64,000 bases of DNA from Amorphophallus konjac (lineage: Eukaryota; Streptophyta; Magnoliopsida; Alismatales; Araceae), in contig CM040127.1 in assembly GCA_022559845.1 (NCBI GenBank), positions 37,658,708-37,722,707 on the forward strand, given 5' to 3'. The first letter of the stretch is position 1, and every line of letters begins with the position of its first letter. Under the pieces are notes generated by a model. The model saw nothing but the letters and a program-made list of their open reading frames with translations, ran no database searches and had not been told where the DNA came from. Position numbers and translations under genes: made by a program. This document shows positions 1 to 10,896 of the stretch, one piece after another.

Positions 1-562
1 TTGAGAGCCATATTGTGCTTCATAGTTTACAGCTTTCCTGTTGCTGTTGTCTCTTGTTTTTGTCTTCATTTTATACCTTTCTTCAAGTTGTTTGTCAGCG
101 TTTTGCAGTGGAGGATTCCACTAGACGGCTAAGCTGTATTGCCCAGTGGAGCAAGCTGTGATGCTCAGCGTTGCAGAGGTGGATTCCTCTGGATGGCAAG
201 CTGTGATGCTCAGCTGGATGGCAAGCTGTGAGGCCCAGCTGATGTTGGCAAGCTGTGATGCCCAGCCGTTCAAGCTGTGAGTCAGCGGAAGCCACACTCA
301 GGTTTGAGTGTGGGGTGGACGTAGGTCTGCGGACCAAACCACCTAAAAATCCTCTTGTCTACTGTGGTTTGATTTATTCTATCTGATTGGCGCTAGATGA
401 ATGCATAGGTACGCTTTGCATATTTGCTTACTGGTTGAACAGAAGGTTTGATTCTTCTCTTGATAGAGTCTGTTTGTATTAGGAAGTTTTAATTGGGAGA
501 AATTTTTAAAGGGTAGATTCATTCACCCCCCCCCCTTTGAATACATAGCACCGAACCTAACA
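1..562 (+). repeat. 5' LTR (3' part only) of the copia-like element
   Basis: It matches 10329-10949 almost base for base and ends in AACCTAACA directly before the primer-binding site. It lacks a 57-bp tandem duplication present in the 3' LTR at 10783-10896 and is 6 bp shorter in a TTGCTG run, which explains most of the length difference. Apart from those indels the pair differs at few positions, so insertion looks fairly recent. The U3 region lies outside the window. Confidence 0.9.
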
Positions 563-564
563 CT

Positions 565-576
565 TGGTATCAGAGC
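565..576 (+). other. Primer-binding site, initiator-Met tRNA
   Basis: TGGTATCAGAGC begins two bases after the LTR end. It is the standard plant LTR-retrotransposon site complementary to the 3' end of initiator methionine tRNA, and it marks where minus-strand DNA synthesis starts. Confidence 0.92.
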
Positions 577-798
577 GGGTCTCTGACCTAATAGATCTAA
601 CAATCTGCAGAGGATCCTGCTAGTTTTTGGTGCATTTCAGAGTGGGTTTCTTGTATTCTGTGTTTTGTTTCACCGGTTTAGTGTCTCGATTTGCTCATCT
701 GGTCTCGGTGCTTCAGTTTTTCTGAGCTGGTGTTTTGCTGTACTTCTACTGATTCCGGTGCACCTCTTAACTATCTCAATTGTCTAACTCATCTCTCG

Positions 799-3332
799 AT
801 GGCTCATCCACCGATATTCAGAGGTGATGACTTTGGCCCATGGCTGGAAAAGTTGCATCGGTATGTAAGGACAACCGATCCTGATTTGTGGAAGGTAATG
901 ACTCACGGCTCATACAAACTGTCGAAGGATAAATCCAAATGGACCGAGAAGGATAAAATGAAAGACTCCATCAACTCTAGAGCATTGAATATGGTAAAAG
1001 CATCAATTGACAGAGCACTAATCTCATGCGTCTCATCCTGCAGGTCTGCCAAGGAAATTCTGGATAAATTGAAGACTGCTTGGGATAGAGATAATGATCG
1101 ATGCATGATGGCTCAAAGGAGTGAACCAAGTAGCAATCAAGATGAAGAACATGACGATGATCAGGTAAACATCTTCGAAAATTACACCCTAGATGATTGG
1201 ATTGCTGCATATAATGAACTGCTGGAGTCTTATGATCATTTAAGAAAACATCATAAGAAAATGAAAAGGAAAATTGATAAAAGTGATTCTAATTCATCAT
1301 GTGAAGAGTGCTTGAAAATAAATGAATTATATGATAAATGTCTTTCTGAGACTCAAATGAATTTGAAGCAAATCTGCTTGCTGAAGAATGAAAACCAAGA
1401 ATGCTTCACTAAAATTTCTGAATTAGAGACTCAGTTAGAGCTGAAAACTGGCGAACATATGATGAATTTGGAAGAGTTGGAAAGGATTAAGATTGAGCTG
1501 AAGAAATCGAAAGCTGATAATGTAGAAATTCATAGGAAGAATAAAAGTCTTGAAGCTGAAATAGAGAAAGTCAACAAGGAAGGTGTGCATGTTTCCTCTC
1601 TAAAAATAAACTGCAATATGTGCTCAGCTATAAGAGAACGCAATGAAGATCTCTATAATGAAAATGAATGGATGAAGAAACAAATTACTGTGCTTAAAGA
1701 AGATCACAGAAATCTGCTTGCTGAGAAAATTAAAGTGGAAGAAAGGGAAGAGGAACTAATTGAAAAATTGGAGCTGATGTTTGGAAGGGAAAGATGTGCT
1801 GGTAATGAAATTCAGGCTAAAAATTTTGAGAAGGAAAACACTGAACTGAAAGCTGAAGTTGAAAAATTGAAATGGTTAAACACTGGTATGTCCGAGCAAC
1901 TTCTCATGTTAAAGAAAGGAAAAATTGTCTGTGATGAAGAATCAAAAATCTTGAGCAATCTGGAACAAGAAGTTGAGAAGTATAAAACTGCAAATAAAGT
2001 CTTAAGTGAATGCGTTAATTGCAGTGAACAGGAGATAGCCAGTTATGAACTCCACATTGCTTCTTTGGAAGATAAAATTCATGATCTGGAAAACTCAGCA
2101 TCCAAGTCTGCTTAAAATGAAGAAAAAATGAAAGTTGTCATGAAAGATAAAAATGACAATTCAAGAGAGGGGATAAGTTGTAGTTCTGATGTTAAGGAAA
2201 TCACTAAAAACCAGCTATACACCACTTTTGTGTAAAGCTCTGATGTAGCTGGTATCTCAAATCAATCCCCAAAACAAAAGGAAAATCAGAAATCACCTTC
2301 AACATCTGTATTTCAGTTCAAAGCCCAGAAAAATGAAAAGCAAACAAAAATTGTTGAAAATAATCAAAAATTGAAAAGGAAGGGTCAAACAAAGAAGGTA
2401 AAGAATATTTCTGGTTACACCCTAAGATATGCCAACTCGGTTGAATTTGATGGGTCAATGCACAATGCTCATGCCTCATGTACTCATTCGCATGCATCTA
2501 GTCAGTCTGTTAGTAATCATGTTGCCAGGAAATCACAAGTGTCATGTCATTATTGCGGCAAGATAGGGCATGTAATGGATGATTGCAGACTGTTGCTTGA
2601 AGATGAGCATGCTAGTGAAGCAATGCATTCTAGGAATTCATCTGATAGAAACCATGCCACTAAGAAATCTGATGCATCTTGTTATTACTGTGGTGGGCGT
2701 GGTCACCTAATGAATGCATGTTTTATCATGAAAGAAGACAATAAACTAATGTTAAAATTCTCTCACATGCTCATGGCCCATATAGATATAAATCTACTTC
2801 AGGCCAGCATATTATTTGTTTCACTTGCAACAAGCCTGGGCATAAGGTAAATTAGTGCTGGTCAGGAAATCATTGGGGAAACAATGACTCAAGAGGTAAG
2901 CACCTAAGGTGCTATGAGTCTGGGAAGTATGGCCATACAGTCAAGGGCTGTTGGCATGCCCAAGGAAGCCATGGTAATGACAAATTTTTTAAATTTTGTG
3001 CCAAAAGACCTGTGAATTTTTCATGTTATAACTGTGGCAAGTCAGGTCACAAGTATGCTGAATGTTGGTCATCTGGTAATAAGAAACAAAATGTTCATGT
3101 AAACAACAGAACATTTAATGCTCAGTTTCATAGGTCTCATGCTGCTGTTGATATGCACCATAGGACCAGAAAATCTGCTGTTTCATGTAGATATTGTGGA
3201 AAGTTTGGTCATTTCATGAATAATTGTTACCTGATGGAGTATGATAATGATGTTGCTAAAAAAATTTTCAGAACACCTGTCAGAGTTAACTCGGGACCCA
3301 AGGCTGTTTGGGTCCCTGCAGGATCAAATTGA
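799..3332 (+). pseudogene. Decayed copia gag polyprotein with about six CCHC zinc knuckles
   Basis: Gag coats and packages the element RNA. I chose the ATG at 799 (MAHPPIFRGDDFGPWLEKLH) over the upstream in-frame ATG at 691 because the capsid-like domain begins there; SCRSAKEILDKLKTAWD is typical of the plant copia gag (UBN2) family. A long charged coiled coil follows to 2115. The frame then carries stops at 2113 and about 2233, continues open through two knuckles (CHYCGKIGHVMDDC, CYYCGGRGHLMNAC) to 2850, and shifts. Two decayed knuckles lie around 2820-2950, and two more (CYNCGKSGHKYAEC, CRYCGKFGHFMNNC) lie in the 3012-3332 frame. The end, AVWVPAGSN, resembles the gag-protease junction of SIRE elements, after which pol should start but does not. 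Six knuckles is more than the usual one to three. Non-functional as it stands. Confidence 0.82.
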
Positions 3333-4828
3333 TTAACATGTTACAGGTGTGCCTTTGAATGAAAAAGAGGGGTAAATAAACCAAGGCACTCAACAGGAAG
3401 ACCCCAGGGTTCTGCTTTTCAGGTTTGTTCTGAATACTCATCTTAAATTCCATCATATGAAAGTGTGAACTTGAAATGATTGCATATCATGTTGATTTGT
3501 TGATGTTAAACTGAAACTTTCTGAAATGTGAATTGCACAATCATGCTTATGGTAATTCTCTTCTGTCTAATTTGTATGAATCATATCTGAATGTAAAATT
3601 TGATATCATGTGATGTGCTTTCAATACATTTCATGCATATAGTCAGGGGGAGTCCAACTGTTTTTGATCAATCATATTGCTGCTTATGTTTTATCCTTCA
3701 CATGATGCATCTAGACAGGGGGAGCATTTAAATTGGGGTTTAGTTTGTCACACTCTGAACACCTCTTGTCTAGTAATTGAATAACTCTCATATGATTTCA
3801 TACTCTCTCTTGATAATAGATTCTGCCTTCTACTCATTGTTGTCAAAGAAGAGCTTCTTTCAACCTTCTTTATGTTACTACCTGTCAGCTGATCTGTCTG
3901 AATTCCAGACTCAGCTACTGTTTGTTGATATACACTCTTCTGATATCTGTTCCTTCATGTGTTGACTCTTACACCAGCTTACTCTCATCTTTCACATTCT
4001 TCTTAGCTGGTTTGAATGATTGTGTCTAGTGTTGATTGTTGATCAGCTGCATCTATATTTGATCTGAGGAACTTAAGCTGCATGTCATGGAATTCAGTCT
4101 GAGAACTTTGTAGAATTTCCTATCATATAGGTTTAAGAATTACCACTGAATCAGACTGATATAAGATTAATGTATTCTCAGATTTGTAATTAAATGAATT
4201 GAAAATATCTGAATGATAAGCTTTAATAAATCTTAACCATCTGTGTCATAAAAACCTTAGACTCACTCATCAGATATCTGAAAATTTGAAATCAGAGCTA
4301 CGTTGGTCAAGATACATAGAGTGAGTATTGTTGTTAAACATTAACTTTGAAAAATTTGACAGGAAATAAAATCAGTGGGTAATGAAATGACTTTGTTCAC
4401 TGAGAAACTGGGTTTTCCATCAAAGAAATGGAGTGAACCCAAGTCATGAAGTGTCATAGTCACTTAAAATGAAAATTTATTGAGAACCTGACAGAGCAAT
4501 GGCATTTCTGTGTTGAGTAACTGGGGAGTCTGGCCTCTGATCAAGGTGTCTTCTCATGTAAAAAGACACTTATATTGCTAACTCTGTTCTCGAAGTTGAG
4601 AGGCAATGACAGTTATCACACTGAGTAACTGGGTCACTTCACCTGAGATGTGTTGTGCCTCATGTAAAAAGGTGTTGATCAACCTAAATTGCTCAGGAAA
4701 AATATAATGTGCTTCAAATGAAAATATTTTGAAAATTCTGTCAACTCATGTTCTTGTTAGTTGTTTAACAACAGTACTAATCGGTGTAACTTTCAAAGGA
4801 GCTATTGAGATCATATGTGTAAGATAAA
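3333..4828 (+). other. Non-coding internal region of the copia element
   Basis: AT-rich sequence with no convincing coding frame. It contains scattered purine tracts such as CAGGGGGAG near 3643 and 3716, resembling the repeated polypurine-like tracts in the 3' non-coding region of SIRE/Maximus elements. The pol gene expected here is absent. The region resumes at 7243 after the solo LTR. Confidence 0.7.
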
Positions 4829-5737
4829 TGTAATATCCCAGACCTTTCGGATCCTTCTTCGTGGGTCCCGGATCTGGTTTTCAGAGTGTCCGGCTCCGTT
4901 GTGTCTGAAATTTCGTTTCAGACATCTTTCGTGTTCGGATCGGCGCGATCCGGAGTGGTTTCGGAGGCCCGGAGGCGTTCCGCGGCTTTTCCCGTGTGTT
5001 TTCCGATTCCCGATGTGTGTTTCGGCTTTTTCTTCGGAAGCTCGCTGCGGGCGAACCGGGCGGTTCACCCGGGCACGAGTGGTACCGTTGCGATCGGTGC
5101 GTTCCGAGGATTCTGGAAATGTATTTTTTTATTTTTCGGTATTTTTCTAAAAATTCGGATTTTCTATATAGCCCTAATTCTTTTTCTTTTCTTTTCCCCT
5201 TTCTCTTTCTTCTTCTTCTTCTTCTTCCTCCGTTTCTTCCCACCGTGACACCCTCCTCTCTCCCTCTCTCCCATTCGGGAGCGACGGACCCCTCTCCGGC
5301 TACGGACGGCGGCGGGGCGACGGCGCGGACGCGTGGGCGACGGCGAGGCGACCGTGCGGGCGTGCGGCAAGCGTGGGAAGCGTGGGGAGTTCGTGAAGCT
5401 TCGAGCGTTTTTCACGATCCGTGGTTGATTCGGCGGAGCATTTGCTCCATTGAGGTAGGGTGACGTTCCTTAGCCTCATGCCGATCTTTTCCGCGATTTA
5501 TAGGCCGCGGGGAGGCCGAGAGGGGATCGTTTGAGCGTTTTTGGGTTTTTCCATGATTTGGGAAGAGCTCACCCGATCTATGGATTCGATGCATGATTTC
5601 GTGTTTTGATGGCCTAGAATCATGCTAGGGGTCCCCAGGGGTCTTCCCCTTTGATTTCCCCCTCTCCTGTGGAGGCATGGGGGCGTGGTTAGAATTTTTG
5701 GGCGTTTTTACCGTTTTCGGCCGCGGACTGAGAACGC

Positions 5738-6015
5738 GCTATACTCCAGTAGCGCGTTCTTGGAGGTCGCGCTGCCCCGACCGAGCGCGTTCATCGGAGA
5801 ACATGAACAGTAGGGCGGTTCGTGTCGCGCTATGGGGTCCTAGCGCGATTATCCTTGTCGCGCTAGGAGGACCTAGCGCGATGGTCCTTGTCGCGCTAGG
5901 GTTCCCTAGCGCGATGGTCCCTGTCGCGCTAGGGAGACCTAGCGCGATCTTCTCTGTTGCGCTAGGGTTCCCTAGCGCGTTCTTCCGTGTCGCGCTAGGT
6001 ATCCCTAGCGCGATC
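5738..6015. repeat. Array of about eight GC-rich hairpins, TAGCGCG type
   Basis: Successive near-perfect inverted repeats about 35 bp apart. Each has an arm close to TCGCGCTAGGG, a 2-4 base loop, and an arm close to CCCTAGCGCGA. The first reads CGCGCTATACTCCAGTAGCGCG around a short loop. The array is downstream of the TATA-like box, so it should lie in the transcribed leader. The same type of array is in the family-A LTR on the other strand at 42126-42381. Confidence 0.85.
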
Positions 6016-6843
6016 TTGTCAGTTGTCGGGTGTTCCCCTTGGGCTGTGTGTGTCCTGGGCACCCCGTGGAGTTTCGTGACCGTGTCTTTGGTGTCCGGAG
6101 GTTCCGTTTGCCTCGGTCATGAGTTTGGCCGTGGGCGGTGCGTCCGTTTTTCTCCGACCATGGCCCCGTTGACGGAGCTAGTGCGTGGGGTGATTCCCAC
6201 ACGTTGTCGGACTCGGACGTCGCTTTCCGTTGACTTGAGAGTCTACTCCTTCAGTGACCCCCCACTAGTCGTAGCCCACCAGTACGAGGTGCTGGTCTCA
6301 CCTGGGAGTGGTGTACGGGCACCCACCTATCGAGACGGTTTGTGGGCCGGTTGCCGTAGGCCCCTCGTCTTAACCAGAGTCCGGCTGCGGGGAAAAACCG
6401 GTCAGAGGGCCAGACCTAGGACGCGTGGTCTGTGTGTGCACATGTGGTTGGGGGCGGTTGGACCCACGTCGACGGGCGTGACCCCAGCTAGTCACTTGTT
6501 TGTGGTTACTTGTACGGTGTTTGCGCCTCGGGTAGGACCTACCACGTCAGGCGGTTCACCTGCGGTGCGGTGTAAGACGTCAGGGGACGCTACCGGCTGT
6601 GCTTCTAGTGGGTGGTACTCCTGTCGAGTACGGAGTGTTGGACTGTCAGTCGTGTGTTTCCGACCTTCGGGTTTTGGCGGCTCGACCGTTGAGTTTCGGT
6701 CTTCTCGTACCGTGGCACGTGTGTCGGTTTGCGTGCCGTAGGGTCTAGTTCTGTAGAGTACAGGGCTTTCCTTTCCGAGATACTTTCCTACCGCTAGAGT
6801 AGTGGTTTCTCATTTTACGAGGTAGGGTTCGAGTGATCCCTAC

Positions 6844-6897
6844 TGAGTCTTGTTCCGAGACTCATTCCCTGCGTGTTTTCACCGTGTTTCAGGTGAG
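6844..6897 (+). promoter_or_regulatory. Conserved LTR hairpin followed by a 3'-splice-site-like sequence
   Basis: TGAGTCT (6844-6850) pairs with AGACTCA after an 8-base loop. A pyrimidine-rich stretch and TTTCAG|GTGAG follow. The same arrangement occurs in family A at 25058 and 40362 (minus strand), family B at 19868 and 23932, and family C at 46582 and 56029, where surrounding sequence has diverged. It looks like an intron acceptor in the retroelement leader; function is inferred. Confidence 0.55.
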
Positions 6898-7242
6898 ACG
6901 CCACCTTCGGGGAGGGCGTCAGGAGTGCAGCATGGTGCGGGTGCCCAGAGGTAGTGCCAGAGGTCAGAGCCGGGGTATGCCCCGTGTAGCTGTACTTTTC
7001 TTTATTGTCACTGTACTAGTCGTGGACTACTGTTGCTGTTGTTGTTATTTTATTGTGGACCATGTAAAATGTTATTTTATTTCCTGCTTAATATTATAAC
7101 TGCTTTATTTCTGTAATTATTTGTGATACTTGTGTAGTTTCCACACCATCCTTTTAACCCTTCCGAGTCTTCGGGCTCGTGGGTGGCGGTACGAGTCTCG
7201 GGTTATCGGGCCTTCCCGGTAATCGGATTCTCGGGTCGTTGC

Positions 7243-7959
7243 AATGAAGATGATTGATTTTGAGTGTTAACTGACTATCTGGTTCACCTTTATTAAAACT
7301 TGGATTCAGATATGAGTATTGAGTTTAATTTGACAAATTTGGTATACATCATAATTAAATCAGATTGGTTAAGTTGCCACTTCATAACCCTTTATGATAG
7401 AAGACTCTATTCTTCTTAAGACTTATTGTAGTGGTGCAAGCATTAAAATCCCTCATGATCAGATTCATTCCAGACAGCATGATCAACATAAATCTTGCTA
7501 TTGATTATTCATTGAGACGTCTTGTGATTATTGTTGTCTACTTTTACCTTCATATCATCAATCACTTTCCTCTCCACACTGTTGGAATCTTCCATCTTGT
7601 TTTGCAACCAGTTCTGGTTCTGGTTCAGATTGTTTGTAATGGCAGATTTCAGATTGATTCATTGAATAACCAGAGTTCATTTCTACGCTTCTGGGGGAGT
7701 TATGGATTATCTGCATTTAATAGGAGAGTAGTTCTGCATGCATATTCATAGGGGGAGAGATGTTTTCTTGTCATAAGGGGGAACTCTATCTCAGTGAACT
7801 ATGTTTCTTTCTCTGTACTCTGAATTTGTGGGAAAATAGTCTGTGTGCAGAATTTTGTCTCTCAAACCATTTTCTTTCTTTTTGATTATGTCAAAGGGGG
7901 AGAATAGTTTGACGAGTCAGTGTGACTCATTATGTTGCCATCATCAAAAAGGGGGAGAT
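7243..7959 (+). other. Resumed copia internal region with purine tracts and polypurine tract
   Basis: AT-rich non-coding sequence continuing from 4828. It carries repeated GGGGGAG tracts near 7693, 7750, 7777 and 7896, and finally AAAAAGGGGGAGA (7946-7958) immediately before the LTR start. The last is the most likely plus-strand primer; the others may be extra or decayed polypurine tracts. Confidence 0.7.
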
Positions 7960-8212
7960 TGTTGTGCCCCTTCTGCTTTGATGATAATATGGTGTTTTAA
8001 TGATAGCAACATGAATGAGTCACTATATTGTTTTGGTGAAGAACAACACTTTGAGTCATCACATGAATGCATATGTCTGATTTGTTCTGTGGAGAATGCA
8101 TCAGTGTGCTAGGTCATGCAGTGTTCTATACTCAATGCATAATTCTATACATTGCATATGTTTATCATACACTACATCAGTGCAATAACAGTTGATGCAT
8201 GCGTCTGTTAAG

Positions 8213-9815
8213 AAGTCTGTACATTGTCTTGCACAGCATACAGGCAAAGTCAGTACATCATCTTCTTGTTCATGCATTGCATCAAGTCTATACATTGTCT
8301 TGCACAGCATGCAGGCAAAGTCTGTACAACGTTTGCACATTACATATGTTGATCAAGTCTGCACATTGTTTGGCCATTGCACACGAAGTCTGTACAGTGG
8401 TTGCCTTCATCCCTAGCAAGTCTGTACAGCGGTTGCCTTCATGCCTAGAAAGTTTGTACATTGTGTGTTGCTGAAAGTCTGTACAGCGTCTCACTCGGCG
8501 TCTCTGTGAGTCTATACATTTGTCTCTCGTACAGCCAGCGTCTCACTTAGCATCTTTGTGCATGCATCATTCAGGTCTATACAGCCAGCGTCTCACTTAG
8601 CGTCTTTGTGCATGCACATTTAAAGTCTGTACAGCTTGTGTTCACAACACAAAGTCTGTACATTGTCAGTGCATCCACATTCGTTGTGTCTTGTGGATGC
8701 ATCATATGAAGTCTGTACAGCCTATGTTCTTCATACTTGTGCACAGTGTCCGTCTCACTTAGCGTCTCATGCAAAGTTTGTACATCGGTCAAGTCTGTAC
8801 ATCGGACCAAGTCTGTACAGTCTGTGTGTTTCACACATTTAAAGTCTATACTGTGCATACCACATCGTCAAAGTCTATACATTGCATTGTAGCATGCACG
8901 AACTCAAAGTCCATACATTGTGTCACAAGTCAGTGCATCGTTCACACCAGCAAGTCTATACATTGCATTGTAGCAATGCACGAACTCATGTCTGTACACT
9001 GCATTGGTTGCATAGACTGCCATTCAAAGTCTGTACACTGCATTGCACGAGCTGAAGTCTACACATTCTCTTGTTGCATGCACTTGAGGTCTGTACATTG
9101 TCCACTTGCAGCATTAGCACAAGTCTGTACAGCCTGTGTGCTTCATAATGCCAAGTCTATACATGCTCCGTCTTACTTAGCATCTCATGCTAAGTCTGTC
9201 AGCACACACAAGTCTATACATTCTTGGCAGTTCAGCGTCTCATGCAGTGTCTCATGCAAGTCTATACATTCTTGGCAGTTCAGCGTCTCATACAGTGTCT
9301 CATGCAAGTCTATACTTTCTTGGCAGTTCAGCGTCTCATGCAGTGTCTTATGCAAGTCTGTACATCGTCTGTCAGCGCTTACAAGTCTATACAGCTTACA
9401 AGTCTATACACTCGCATGATAGCCAGTCTGCTCAAGTCTATACACTCGCATGCTAGCCAGTCTGCTCAAGTATATACACTCGCATGCTAGCCAGTCTGCT
9501 AAAGTATATACACTTGCATGCAAGCATAGTCTACACATTACCTGCAATTGTGTTCATGCATCATCTGAGCAAGTCTGTACATTGTTGCACGCAGAGTCTA
9601 CACATTCGTTTGGCATGACTGAGCATTCAACGTCAATGTACATACTTCACCATATGCATACTGCAGCATGTGCTATCAAGTCTATACACTCATAAGCTTA
9701 GTTAACGCATTCTGTGCTTCACGCATACACTAAGTCTGTACAACCTCCATTGGTTCACTCGACCAAGTCTGTACAGCCATGCACTGTCTTGCTTGCATGA
9801 ATGATGTCTGTACAG
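8213..9815 (+). repeat. U3 array of about 44 AAGTCTRTACA motifs with unequal spacers
   Basis: By eye I count about 44 exact or one- to two-mismatch copies of AAGTCTGTACA or AAGTCTATACA, usually followed by TTG, GC or CTC. Spacing runs from about 15 to over 60 bp and most spacers are unrelated, so it is not a simple tandem repeat, although 9206-9360 and 9395-9520 hold small true tandem blocks. The array ends about 200 bp upstream of the TATA box, which suggests clustered protein-binding sites. U3 is also transcribed at the 3' end of the element RNA, so an RNA-level role is possible. Short open frames across it are artefacts of the repeat. Confidence 0.85.
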
Positions 9816-9924
9816 GGTTTTACTATCTTAAGCTGATACTCCCTTCGACTGACTGACAGGGACTCTTTGCAAAGATTAATGATTGGCTCGTGATCCAAGA
9901 ATGGATAAGGCGCCCAGATTGTGA

Positions 9925-10024
9925 CACGTGTACAGTAGCGAGCCAGGATGCTGCCACGTGATCAAGGTGCTCTGGGCAGGAAATGTGGAAGCCACACGCC
10001 CTCCTAATTGCTGCTGGTATAAAA
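9925..10024 (+). promoter_or_regulatory. Copia LTR core promoter: two G-boxes and a TATA box
   Basis: Two CACGTG G-boxes (9925-9930 and 9955-9960) are 30 bp apart. TATAAAA (10018-10024) follows 58 bp after the second. G-boxes bind bZIP and bHLH factors, and pairs are common in abscisic-acid- or stress-responsive plant promoters; that response is inferred. Transcription probably starts about 30 bp after the TATA box. Confidence 0.7.
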
Positions 10025-10782
10025 GGAACACTTCTTCCTCAAGAGAAGATCCGATGGTGAAGCTCGAGTAGAAAAAGCTGTAGCAGCAGAGAGCCATCGA
10101 GAGCAGAGAAGAAAAAGAGAAAGAAAAGAAGAGCAGATAAGAAAAAGAGAGAGAAGAAAAAGAGTGAAGAAGAGGAAGAGAAAGAAATAGAGAAAAGAAG
10201 AGAAAGAGATTAGCAAAAGAAGAAGAGAAAGAAGTTGAGGAGAGATAGTGAGATGGAGAGAAGAAGAGAGCAGTCTGAAGATCAGTCTCTACTGGACCGT
10301 GGATCAAATCCAGGCCAGTCAGCTCTCTTTGAGAGCCATATTGTGCTTCATAGTTTACAGCTTTCCTGTTGCTGTTGCTGTTGTCTCTTGTTTTTGTCTT
10401 CATTTTATACCTTTCTTCAAGCTATTTTTCAGCGTTTTGCAGTGGAGGATTCCACTGGACGGCTAAGCTGTATTGCCCAGCGGAGCAAGCTGTGATGCTC
10501 AGCGTTGCAGAGGTGGACTCCTCTGGACAGCAAGCTGTGATGCTCAGCGGATGGCAAGCTGTGAGGCCCAGCTGATGTTGGCAAGCTGTGATGCCCAGCC
10601 GTTCAAGCTGTGAGTCAGCGGAAGCCACACTCAGGTTTGAGTGTGGGGTGGAGTAGGTCTGCGGACCGAACCACCTAAAAATCCTCTTGTCTACTGTGGT
10701 TTGATTTATTCTATCTGATTGGCGCTAGATGAATGCGTAGGTACGCTTTGCATATTTGCTTACTGGTTGAACAGAAGGTTTG

Positions 10783-10896
10783 ATTCTTCTCTTGATAGAG
10801 TCTGTTTGTATTAGGAAGTTTTAATTGGGAGAAATTTTTATTCTTCTCTTGATAGAGTCTGTTTGTATTAGGAAGTTTTAATTGGGAGAAATTTTT
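10783..10896 (+). repeat. 57-bp tandem duplication private to the 3' LTR
   Basis: Two adjacent copies of a 57-bp unit beginning ATTCTTCTCTTGATAG. The 5' LTR has one copy, so the duplication arose after insertion or during the last reverse transcription. Confidence 0.9.

Larger units (their letters stand above)
4829..7242 (+). mobile_element. Gypsy solo LTR, family A
   Basis: It begins TGTAATATCCC and ends GGTCGTTGCA. It is flanked by ATAAA and ATGAA, an imperfect 5-bp duplication. The ends and 3' half match the family-A LTRs at 15853-26367 (same strand) and 40020-43271 (opposite strand). No primer-binding site or coding region is attached, so it is a solo LTR left by LTR-LTR recombination. 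In order it contains a TATA-like CTATATAG near 5165, a pyrimidine-rich leader start, a GC-rich segment, a hairpin array (5738-6015), a conserved splice-like block (6844-6897) and the conserved LTR end. Open frames of up to 354 codons here show no protein similarity. Confidence 0.88.

Noticed and set aside
565..576. tRNA gene at TGGTATCAGAGC sites
   Set aside because: Only the 12-base primer-binding site is present, with no cloverleaf around it.
5677..6741. 354-codon open frame in the family-A solo LTR
   Set aside because: It runs through the hairpin array and LTR leader, has no family resemblance, and is broken in the other family-A LTRs. High GC explains the lack of stops.
8199..9695. Open frames such as SKSIHCI / QVYTLA repeats
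   Set aside because: Translations of the AAGTCTRTACA array in U3; all frames are equally open, and there is no start context or conservation.
8213..9815. CRISPR-like appearance of short repeats with varied spacers
   Set aside because: The DNA is clearly plant nuclear; repeats are 11 bp, drift in sequence and have very unequal spacers, and no cas genes are present.
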